Shown here: in pieces, positions 33,503 to 39,872 of the stretch
How the letters are laid out: each line of letters starts with the position of its first letter
Position numbering within the stretch: position 1 is the first letter of the stretch
NCBI RefSeq assembly: GCF_029626145.1
Contig: NZ_JARUBJ010000002.1
Coordinates: 2,014,501 to 2,078,500 of the forward strand
Reading direction: 5' to 3'
DNA length: 64,000 bases
From: Micromonospora sp. WMMD961
GTDB taxonomy: Bacteria; Actinomycetota; Actinomycetes; Mycobacteriales; Micromonosporaceae
The notes under the pieces: model-generated
What the model was told of the DNA's origin: nothing
Databases searched by the model: none
Seen by the model: only the letters and a program-made list of their open reading frames with translations
Made by a program: the position numbers and the translations under genes

Positions 33503-34540
33503 ATGGCGGGCACCAAGGCGGCGGTCACCGAGGTCGAGGTGGCCGGGCGCAGCGTACGGCTGAGCAGTCCGGATCGGGTGATCTTCCCCGACCGGGGGTT
33601 CACCAAGGCGGACGTCTTCCACTACTACCTCGCGGTCGGCGACGGCATCATGCGCGCCCTGCGGGAACGGCCCACCACGCTGCAACGCTTCCCCGAGGGC
33701 GTCGGGGGCGAGGCGTTCTTCCAGAAACGGGTGCCCACCCGGGGGGTGCCGCACTGGGTCACGACGGCGGAGATCACCTTCCCGAGCGGTCGGAACGCGG
33801 CGGAGCTGTGCCCGGCCGACCTGGCGCACGTGGCCTGGGCGGCGCAGATGGGCACCATCGTCTTCCACCCCTGGCCGGTGCGCGCCGCCGACGCCGACCG
33901 ACCCGACGAGCTGCGCATCGACCTCGACCCGCAGCCCGGCACCGACTTCGCCGACGCGGCACGGGCCGCCGGTCAGGTCCGCGCGCTCCTCGACGAGCTG
34001 GGCGTCGCCGGTTGGCCGAAAACCTCAGGTGGTCGGGGCGTGCACGTCTACCTGCGCATCCAGCCCCGCTGGACGTTCACCGAGGTGCGCCGGGCCACCA
34101 TCGCTCTCGCCCGGGAGGTGGAACGCCGCCACCCCGACCTGGTGACCACCGCCTGGTGGAAGGAGGAGCGCGGCAGCCGGGTCTTCGTCGACTTCAACCA
34201 GATGGCCCGGGACCGGACGATCGCCTGCGCGTACTCCCTGCGGGCCAACGCGCGGGCCACCGTCTCCACCCCGGTCACCTGGGACGAGCTGCCCGACGTC
34301 GACCCGGACGACTTCGACCTGCGCAGCGTCCCGGCCCGGCTCGCCGAGCGCGGCGACCCGCACGCCGGCATCGACGACGCGCCGTGGGACATCACCCCGC
34401 TGCTCGAATGGGCCGACCGCGACGCCGCCGCCGGTCAGGGCGACCTGCCGTACCCGCCGGACCACCCCAAGATGCCCGGCGAACCCAAGCGGGTGCAGCC
34501 CAGCCGCGCCAAGCGCACCCCCGACGGTCCCAGCGCCTGA
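33503..34540 (+). CDS. LigD-type DNA polymerase/primase domain protein
   Basis: A 345-residue stand-alone archaeo-eukaryotic primase-type polymerase as found in the Pol domain of LigD. The metal-binding D-x-D is in LRIDLDPQPG; KTSGGRGVHVYL and VFVDFNQMARDRTIACAYSLR are further family motifs. These enzymes add (ribo)nucleotides during non-homologous end joining. No ligase or phosphoesterase domain is attached, and no ku gene is in the window; an ATP ligase lies at 50004. The ATG at 33503 is chosen because TATGGT (33491-33496) lies 6 nt upstream. Confidence 0.92.
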   Translation: MAGTKAAVTEVEVAGRSVRLSSPDRVIFPDRGFTKADVFHYYLAVGDGIMRALRERPTTLQRFPEGVGGEAFFQKRVPTRGVPHWVTTAEITFPSGRNAAELCPADLAHVAWAAQMGTIVFHPWPVRAADADRPDELRIDLDPQPGTDFADAARAAGQVRALLDELGVAGWPKTSGGRGVHVYLRIQPRWTFTEVRRATIALAREVERRHPDLVTTAWWKEERGSRVFVDFNQMARDRTIACAYSLRANARATVSTPVTWDELPDVDPDDFDLRSVPARLAERGDPHAGIDDAPWDITPLLEWADRDAAAGQGDLPYPPDHPKMPGEPKRVQPSRAKRTPDGPSA

Positions 34541-34569
34541 CCGGCCTGGTCTCGGCCAACTCGCCTGAG

Positions 34570-34611
34570 GGCCGTGGCTGGGCGGCCGTGGCTGGGCGGC
34601 CTTGGCTCAGA
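34570..34611. repeat. 14-bp tandem repeat x3 spanning a stop codon
   Basis: Two identical 14-bp units (34570-34583, 34584-34597) are followed by a degenerate third (34598-34611) that contains the stop codon of the minus-strand gene. Confidence 0.75.
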
Positions 34612-34915
34612 CTGATGGCTGGGCCGTCCACGCCAGGAACCTATCGAACAGCTCCCGTGGGTCGGGTGCCGGCTCGGGGTTGAGCTTGAGCAGGTCGGCC
34701 GTCGCGTCGAACAGTTGGCTGGCCATGTAGATCGACAACGCCACCCGGTCGGCCCCGTACTCGACCCGCAGCAACATCCGCGCGCACGCGCACGGCCAGG
34801 TCGCCGCGCACACCCGGCACAGCCATGAAGGCCGGCGCGGCAGGTGCTGATGCACGGGGTGCAGTCCGGTCAGGGGTTGATGGTCGCGGCTGGGGGAGGC
34901 CTTCGGCGCGGTCAT
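34607..34915 (-). CDS. Small Cys-containing actinobacterial protein of unknown function
   Basis: A 102-residue protein with CRVCAATWPCACARMLL (residues about 33-49), then YMASQLFDATADLL and a C-terminal PRELFDRFLAW. Some databases label similar proteins flavin reductase, but I see no flavin-binding fold in so short a protein. The promoter is clear on the minus strand: TTGACA (34950-34945), 17 nt, CACGAT (34927-34922), 6 nt, then ATG, so the mRNA should be leaderless. The stop codon falls in the third copy of a 14-bp repeat. It is divergent from an AlpA-like regulator. Confidence 0.65.
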   Translation of the reverse strand: MTAPKASPSRDHQPLTGLHPVHQHLPRRPSWLCRVCAATWPCACARMLLRVEYGADRVALSIYMASQLFDATADLLKLNPEPAPDPRELFDRFLAWTAQPSV

Positions 34916-34953
34916 GCGCCAATCGTGACGCTCGCCATTGCTAATGTCAACAG

Positions 34954-34963
34954 ACTACGTAGT
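34954..34963. promoter_or_regulatory. Palindrome ACTACGTAGT between divergent genes
   Basis: A perfect 10-bp palindrome sits 4 bp upstream of the TTGACA of the minus-strand gene and 40 bp before the AlpA-like regulator start. The position suits an operator, possibly for the adjacent HTH protein. Confidence 0.45.
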
Positions 34964-35003
34964 TGTCGGAGTCTGCAGACGGTGCCGCTGTCATCGTCAA
35001 GGT

Positions 35004-35192
35004 GTGGACCTCGTGGGCGTGTCGGAGATTCGGGAGATGCTGGGCAACGTGTCCCGGCAGCGTGCGTCCGTGATCGCCAATCAGCGGAACTTCCCCGAAC
35101 CGGTTGCCGTGCTGGCCATGGGCAAGGTCTGGCGGAAGTCGGACGTCGAAGCGTGGATTCGGGAGCACCGGCCGGAGTTGGCGGGGGGCTGA
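35004..35192 (+). CDS. AlpA/MerR-like helix-turn-helix DNA-binding protein
   Basis: A 62-residue protein: VDLVGVSEIREMLGNVSRQRASVIANQRNFPEPVA, then VWRKSDVEAWIREHRPE, the short winged-helix pattern of AlpA/excisionase-like regulators. The GTG at 35004 is chosen because the family begins at the VDLVGV segment; the in-frame ATG at 34938 would read through the operator-like palindrome. The recognition helix (GNVSRQRASVIANQ) has an extra Asn compared with the usual GVSRQRV form. It may control the divergent gene. Confidence 0.75.
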   Translation: MDLVGVSEIREMLGNVSRQRASVIANQRNFPEPVAVLAMGKVWRKSDVEAWIREHRPELAGG

Positions 35193-35437
35193 CGACGTCT
35201 TCCAGTAGCGGACCGCTCGCTCTCCTCGAAGTGATGGGTGGCGACTCGCTCGGAGATGACATTCTCGGCGCGTCCGGGCCCTTCACCGGGCTGCGCGTCG
35301 AGGACCTGCGCCGAGTCGTCGACGTCAACCTCGTCGGATCAGGAAGCGTCGGCCGGAGCCCACGACTGGCTGGCCGATCAGCGATTCGTGCGGCGGGTGC
35401 CGCCACGCGGCGACCGAAAGTTGTCGTACACCTGTCC
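35193..35437 (+). other. Intergenic stretch with weak coding-like trace
   Basis: This 245-bp gap continues an open frame after the AlpA-like gene in a different phase. One segment translates to FTGLRVEDLRRVVDVNLVG, which recalls the xxxDxxxVxDVNLxG region of short-chain dehydrogenases. No start, cofactor site or catalytic residues are present. It could be a decayed fragment or chance. I see no gene I can call. Confidence 0.25.
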
Positions 35438-35449
35438 TAGAATTTGTCT

Positions 35450-36700
35450 GTGATCGATGAGTTGGTCCGGGCGGAGAGTGCGGTCGCGAGCTGCGCCGAC
35501 GCGGCTGCCTGGGCTCTCTCCGAGCACGATCTGATCGCGGCGCTCGACGCTACGCACCGGTTGCAGCAGCGGCTGGCGGCGGTGCAGTTGGCGGTCGTGC
35601 GTGAGCTGGACGGGCGGGGCGCCGCGGTCGCGCAGGGGGCGTCGTCGACGACGGTGTGGCTGCGTCATCGTCTGCGGCTCGACGTCGCCGCCGCGCGTCG
35701 GCTGGTCAGTCTCGCGGCCTCGGTCGACGTCGCTCCACCCGCGGTGCGGGAGGCGTTGGCGGGCGGGGCGGTCAGCGTGAAGCAGGCTCGCGTCATCGCC
35801 GACACGGCCGCCACAGTGTCGGCGTCGGCGGGCGTCGAGGTGGCCGACAAGGCGGTCGGTGTGCTGGTGGAGTGGGCGGCGCAGTTCGACCCCGGCCTGC
35901 TACGCCGGATGAGTGCCCGGATTCTCGACCATGTCGCTCCCGACCTCGCTGACGCCGCCGCTGCGGCGGCGCTGGCCGCCGAGGCCGCCCGGGCGACCCG
36001 CGACCGGCACGTCACCATCTCCGAACATGACGGCGGGCGGCTCCGGCTCAGCGGCATCCTCGACGCGGAGGCTGCCGCGTTGCTGCGCGCCGCCATCGAC
36101 CCGCTGAGCGCACCCGTCGGCCCCGACGACAACCGCTGCGCCGGCCAACGACGTCACGACGCCCTCGCCGACGTGTGCCGACTCGCCCTGCGCACCGGTG
36201 AGCTGCCCGAGAGCGGTGGCGATCCGGCCCAGATCGTCGTCACCACCGGCTACGACGGGCTGACGCGGCAGCTCTCCGCCGGCGCGCTCGACATCGGCCT
36301 TCAGCTCGCCCCCGACGCCGTGCGCCGGCTCGCCTGCGACGCCGCCATCCTGCCCGCCGTGCTCGGCGGCGCGGGGCAGGTTCTCGACGTGGGTCGGCAA
36401 CGGCGGCTCGTCACCGGTGCGCTGCGCCGGGCTCTCGTGCTGCGCGACGGCGGTTGCGCGTTCCCGGGCTGCGACCGTCCACCGCGCTGGTGCGCCGCGC
36501 ACCACATCCGGCACTGGGCCGACGGCGGCACCACCAACCTCGACAACGCCGTGCTGCTCTGCAGTCATCATCACCGGCACGTCCACCAGGCCGACTGGGT
36601 CGTCCGGCTCGGCGACGACGGCCATCCGGAGTTCGTGCCGCCGGCCTGGCTCGACCCAGAGCAACTACCGCGCCGCAACCACTACCACCGACGAACGTAG
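35450..36700 (+). CDS. DUF222/13E12-repeat HNH endonuclease-like protein
   Basis: A 416-residue protein with N-terminal helical DUF222 domain (about 1-290) and C-terminal HNH motif: CAFPGCDRPPRWCAAHHIRHWADGG, TNLDNAVLLCSHHHRHVHQ, with the Zn Cys and catalytic His in place. It belongs to the REP13E12 family, abundant and multi-copy in actinobacteria; biological role is unsettled. The GTG at 35450 lies 6 nt after TAGAAT (35438-35443), so it is preferred over the in-frame TTG two codons upstream. Confidence 0.9.
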   Translation: MIDELVRAESAVASCADAAAWALSEHDLIAALDATHRLQQRLAAVQLAVVRELDGRGAAVAQGASSTTVWLRHRLRLDVAAARRLVSLAASVDVAPPAVREALAGGAVSVKQARVIADTAATVSASAGVEVADKAVGVLVEWAAQFDPGLLRRMSARILDHVAPDLADAAAAAALAAEAARATRDRHVTISEHDGGRLRLSGILDAEAAALLRAAIDPLSAPVGPDDNRCAGQRRHDALADVCRLALRTGELPESGGDPAQIVVTTGYDGLTRQLSAGALDIGLQLAPDAVRRLACDAAILPAVLGGAGQVLDVGRQRRLVTGALRRALVLRDGGCAFPGCDRPPRWCAAHHIRHWADGGTTNLDNAVLLCSHHHRHVHQADWVVRLGDDGHPEFVPPAWLDPEQLPRRNHYHRRT

Positions 36701-36854
36701 GCCGACCGGCCACCGCTCCGCTCACCTGCTGTTCGGGCGGGCTGCGGCGTGACACCTGCCGTGAGCCGCAAGGCAGACCATCCACAGCAGGCCACTCGGC
36801 TTGCGCCGGGTCGTCCACGGCCGACCACCCTGCGACCTTCGCGGGTGCCGGCAC

Positions 36855-36956
36855 GCCGGGGCGCTGTGGACGCCGGGTCGCTGTGGACGCCGGGGCGCTG
36901 TGTACAACGGGGCGCTGTGAACGCCGGGTCGCTGTGGACGCCCGGTCACTGCGTCA
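36855..36956. repeat. 17-bp minisatellite x6
   Basis: Six head-to-tail 17-bp units of the form GCCGGG(G/T)CGCTGTGGAC, the last two or three degenerate. The last unit (36940-36956) contains the stop codon and final codons of the minus-strand PH-like gene. The rest of 36701-36945 holds no gene I can support. Confidence 0.88.
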
Positions 36957-37500
36957 GCAGGCGGTAGGCGATCGCGCCCGAGAAGAGCGCGAACAGTGCG
37001 AGCGCCATCGACCAGTCGGGGAAACGGCTGCGAGTGTGCGGCGGACCGTCGGCGGTCTGCCGCTCGGCGGTGACCGTGCCGAGACGGTCGACCAGCTTTT
37101 GACCTCTCGGTCCTCGGGTGCTCAGCAGCGAGTCGGACAGAGCCCAGGCCCGGACTCGCACCCCGGAGGCCAGGGAGATGCGGACCGAGAGCAGATCGCA
37201 GTCGATCGCCGTCACGTCGCGGTAGGCGATGCGGTCGACGCTCAGTGGGTTCGCCACCTCGAAGTGGTCGCGCCGGGCGGTCAGCCGCATCCGGAAACCC
37301 ATCCGGAAGCAGAGCCAGCCCAGGACCGCGAAGAAGGCCGCCGCACCGAAATCGAACGGCAGCCCGGCCAGGCTCGGCCCGGACATCTCCTTCGGCAGGG
37401 CCACCACCAGGCACAGCAGGAGTACGCGTCCGGTCCAGCGATCGGTGTTGTCGGAGAAGACCAGGTCCCTGCCTCTTCGCCCGATCGGGTCGCCGGTCAT
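36946..37500 (-). CDS. Membrane protein with PH-like domain
   Basis: A 184-residue protein: short cytosolic start, two adjacent membrane helices (about 25-42 and 50-68, VLLLCLVVALP and FAVLGWLCFRMGF), then a soluble domain (RLTARRDHFEVANPLSVDRIAYRDVTAIDCD) with the bPH/PH-like beta pattern. One more helix lies near the end (MALALFALFSGAIAYRLL). Function is unknown. ATG at 37500 is supported by GGGAGGA 8 nt upstream. Its 3' end overlaps the 17-bp minisatellite. Confidence 0.75.
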   Translation of the reverse strand: MTGDPIGRRGRDLVFSDNTDRWTGRVLLLCLVVALPKEMSGPSLAGLPFDFGAAAFFAVLGWLCFRMGFRMRLTARRDHFEVANPLSVDRIAYRDVTAIDCDLLSVRISLASGVRVRAWALSDSLLSTRGPRGQKLVDRLGTVTAERQTADGPPHTRSRFPDWSMALALFALFSGAIAYRLLTQ

Positions 37501-37589
37501 GCGCAGGTTCCTCCCGTCGCCGTTGTGGCCTCTCTGGTGCGCTCTCCCGACCAGGCCACTGTGGATCATCTCGTACTAGTCTCTGCCGC

Positions 37590-38219
37590 ATGGCCTTGCG
37601 ACCGGACGAGTTCTACGACCAGGCTCTCGCCGCCGCGGACGGCGAGCACCGGCTTCCGTTGGCGCGCATGACGGGGTGGGACATCAGCCCGTTCGATCAA
37701 GACGGACTTCGAGTGTCGCCGATGCGGCCGCCGGTGCTCCCGGAGCCGGCCCGGCACGGCGAGGACCCGTCGGACTGCGGTGCTTGCCGCGACCGGGACG
37801 AGGGGATCTGGTTCAACGAGCGCTGGCGGCTAATCCGGATCAAGGGCGTGGGCGTCCCGCTGGTGCTCATGCTGTTGCCGCGTGAGCACCACGACATGGA
37901 GGATCTGCCCGACGAACTGGCCGCCGAACTGGGGTTGTTGAGCACCAGGATCGCGCGCCACGTGCAGGCGCTGCCGCACATCTCGCGGGCCCACGTCTAC
38001 CGCTTCGGGGATGGCGGCGCCCACCTGCACATCTGGTTCTTCGCCCGGCCCGAGGGGCAGGCCCAGTTGTTCGGGTCGTGGCTGGTCGTCTGGGACGACC
38101 TGCTGCCGGAGTACCCGGCGGACGTGGCCGACGCTGACGCCGACGTCGTGGCGGACGCGCTGGTCGAGTCCCACGGTGGTCACCGAGTGTCGGACCCGGG
38201 GGATAGCCTCCGGGCATGA
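37590..38219 (+). CDS. HIT-domain family protein
   Basis: A 209-residue protein of the histidine-triad superfamily. DCGACRDRDEGIWFNERWRL forms the first part, LPREHHDMEDLPDELAAELG follows, and GGAHLHIWFFARPEG carries an H-x-H motif, short of the full H-x-H-x-H triad. Nucleotide hydrolase or transferase activity is therefore uncertain. The ATG is 7 nt after TAGTCT (37577-37582), suggesting a leaderless mRNA. The stop overlaps the next ATG. Confidence 0.8.
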   Translation: MALRPDEFYDQALAAADGEHRLPLARMTGWDISPFDQDGLRVSPMRPPVLPEPARHGEDPSDCGACRDRDEGIWFNERWRLIRIKGVGVPLVLMLLPREHHDMEDLPDELAAELGLLSTRIARHVQALPHISRAHVYRFGDGGAHLHIWFFARPEGQAQLFGSWLVVWDDLLPEYPADVADADADVVADALVESHGGHRVSDPGDSLRA

Positions 38220-38860
38220 CGAGCGCCGAGCTGGCTGAGTTGGTCGTGGCGGATGCCGACGCGTTGCGCACCTGGTTGTCGGCCAACCACACGTCGTCGC
38301 CCGGGGTCTGGCTCGCCCTGACCAAGAAGGGCGGCACGGTCACGACCCTGACCTGGCAGCAGGCGGTCGACGAGGCCCTGTGCTTCGGCTGGATCGACGG
38401 GCAGGCCCGCAAACGGGACGAGGAGTCCTCGTGGATCCGGTTCACTCCGCGCCGGCCGCGTAGTGCCTGGTCGCAACGCAACGTGGCGAACGTGGCCCGG
38501 CTGGAGGAGCAGGGGCGGATGGCGCCGGCCGGGCGTGCCGTGGTGGAGGCGGCGAAGGCGGACGGTCGGTGGGCGGCGGCCTACGCCCCTCCGTCGGAGG
38601 CCGAGGTGCCGGCCGACCTCCTCGCCGCCATCGCCGCCGAGCCCGCCGCGCAGGCCATGCTCGACGTGCTCACCAAGGCCAACCGGTTCGCCCTCATCCA
38701 CCGCCTCAACGCGGTGAAACGGGTGGAGACCCGCGAGCGGAAGATCGTCGAGTTCGTTGCCATGCTGGCCCGGCACGAGACGTTCTACCCGCAGAAGGCG
38801 AGACCGTTGCCGGCGGGTGAGGTCGTCGCATCCAGAAGCGGTAAGGAGCGGACCGATTGA
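38216..38860 (+). CDS. YdeI/OmpD-associated family protein
   Basis: A 214-residue protein of the YdeI family: LRTWLSANHTSSPGVWLALTKKG, VDEALCFGWIDGQARKRD, SWIRFTPRRPRSAWSQRNVANV, and a C-terminal helical part with FYPQKARPLPAGE. Members are stress-related in enterobacteria and often uncharacterised. The ATG overlaps the HIT gene stop by 4 bp, making a two-gene unit. The promoter of the next operon begins within its stop codon. Confidence 0.88.
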   Translation: MTSAELAELVVADADALRTWLSANHTSSPGVWLALTKKGGTVTTLTWQQAVDEALCFGWIDGQARKRDEESSWIRFTPRRPRSAWSQRNVANVARLEEQGRMAPAGRAVVEAAKADGRWAAAYAPPSEAEVPADLLAAIAAEPAAQAMLDVLTKANRFALIHRLNAVKRVETRERKIVEFVAMLARHETFYPQKARPLPAGEVVASRSGKERTD

Positions 38861-38910
38861 CTTTCGATAGGTAGCGAGCGAAACTCGATGCATGGTTACG
38901 GAGCATCGAG
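38857..38910 (+). promoter_or_regulatory. Promoter and start-codon hairpin of the DUF2975-Xre operon
   Basis: TTGACT (38857-38862), a 17-nt spacer and GAAACT (38880-38885) precede the ATG by 6 nt, the geometry of a leaderless actinobacterial promoter. Arms CTCGATGC (38884-38891) and GCATCGAG (38903-38910) form an 8-bp inverted repeat whose 11-nt loop begins with the ATG. It may be an operator for the Xre protein encoded in the operon or an RNA hairpin over the start. Confidence 0.6.
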
Positions 38911-39371
38911 CGGTGGCCGCTCTCAGAGTCTTTCTCGTGGTGCTGTTCGGGGTCCTGGTCGTGTTCCAGACCCTCTCGCTGCCCGGTCAGTTCGCGTACA
39001 TGGCCGAGCAGTCGCCGCAGGACGCTCACCTGCGTTGGCCGGCGACCGCCGTGACGGTGTTCTGGGTGTTGTGCGTCCAGGTGGTCATCGTCGCGACGTG
39101 GCAGTTGCTCAGCCTGGTCAAGAACGACCGCATCTTCACCGAGGCGTCCCTCAAGTGGGTGGACGCCATCGTCTGGGCCATCGCCGCCGCCTGGGTGGTC
39201 CTCGTCGGGGTCTTCCTGTGGGTCGGGTTCAACGCGGACGACCCGGGAGTGCCCCTCCTGCTGTTCCTCCTGACGGTGGGCGTCACCGTGCTGGGGCTGC
39301 TCATGGTGGTGATGCGTGCGCTGCTGCGGCAGGCCACCACGCTGCGCAGCGACATGGAAGCGGTGATCTGA
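38892..39371 (+). CDS. DUF2975 membrane protein
   Basis: A 159-residue inner-membrane protein with four helices (about 8-26, 48-72, 88-110, 118-141) and the DUF2975 signature LLSLVKNDRIFTEASLKWVDAI between helices 2 and 3. DUF2975 proteins are usually encoded with a small Xre regulator, as here, with the stop and next start overlapping in TGATG. Function is unknown. Confidence 0.88.
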   Translation: MVTEHRAVAALRVFLVVLFGVLVVFQTLSLPGQFAYMAEQSPQDAHLRWPATAVTVFWVLCVQVVIVATWQLLSLVKNDRIFTEASLKWVDAIVWAIAAAWVVLVGVFLWVGFNADDPGVPLLLFLLTVGVTVLGLLMVVMRALLRQATTLRSDMEAVI

Positions 39372-39586
39372 TGCCCATCGTCGTCCGCATCGACGTCGAG
39401 TTGGCCAAGCGCAAGATGAGCGTCGGCGAGTTCGCCGAGCGCGTCGGGCTCACGCCGGCCAACGTGGCGGTGCTCAAGAACGGTCGCGCCAAGGCCGTCC
39501 GTTTCAGCACCCTGGAGGCGATGTGCCGGGTGCTCGGCTGCCAGCCCGGAGACCTGCTCGAGTGGGTCGAGGAGGAGACGCCGTGA
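39371..39586 (+). CDS. Xre-family helix-turn-helix regulator (YozG-like)
   Basis: A 71-residue Cro/C1-type DNA-binding protein: MPIVVRIDVELAKRKMSVGEFAERVGLTPANVAVLKNGRAKAVRFSTLEAMCRVLGCQPGDLLEW. This is the full five-helix fold and nothing else. It is translationally linked at both ends (TGATG and GTGA overlaps). It probably regulates its own DUF2975 operon. Confidence 0.92.
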   Translation: MPIVVRIDVELAKRKMSVGEFAERVGLTPANVAVLKNGRAKAVRFSTLEAMCRVLGCQPGDLLEWVEEETP

Positions 39587-39747
39587 GGTACCTCCTGACC
39601 GTCGTTGCCGTTCTCGTGATGGCGCTCGGTGTCGCCGGCATCGTGCACGGGGAGGCCGACGATTCGCCGGGCCTCCAGCTTCTGGGCGTCGTACTCGTGC
39701 TCGGTGCGGTGGTGTTCGGCATCCGCAACGTTCGCGGCGGCGGCTGA
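39583..39747 (+). CDS. Small two-helix membrane protein
   Basis: A 54-residue protein with two hydrophobic helices (LLTVVAVLVMALGVAGIV and LLGVVLVLGAVVFGI) joined by a short acidic loop (HGEADDSPG). The GTG overlaps the Xre stop by 4 bp, which supports it as a real gene. Function is unknown; it ends the DUF2975 operon. Confidence 0.75.
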   Translation: MRYLLTVVAVLVMALGVAGIVHGEADDSPGLQLLGVVLVLGAVVFGIRNVRGGG

Positions 39748-39872
39748 CCGCTCACCTTCAGGCCGGCTGAGCTGACTCCTCGTAATAACGATCATGTAAC
39801 GGGCGCGAACCTTTCCCGGGGGATGGCCTGTCTTGATGGTCGTCGGCCCGCCAGGGCCAGGGGAGGCGTCGG

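Noticed and set aside
34607..34915. Flavin reductase label for the small Cys-containing protein
   Set aside because: At 102 residues it is too short for a flavin reductase fold and shows no flavin site.
35450..36700. Homing endonuclease or IS transposase
   Set aside because: The HNH motif sits in a DUF222/13E12 protein; no intron, intein, terminal repeats or target duplication is seen.
36855..36956. CRISPR-like array
   Set aside because: The 17-bp units are directly adjacent without spacers and there are no cas genes in the window; it is a minisatellite.
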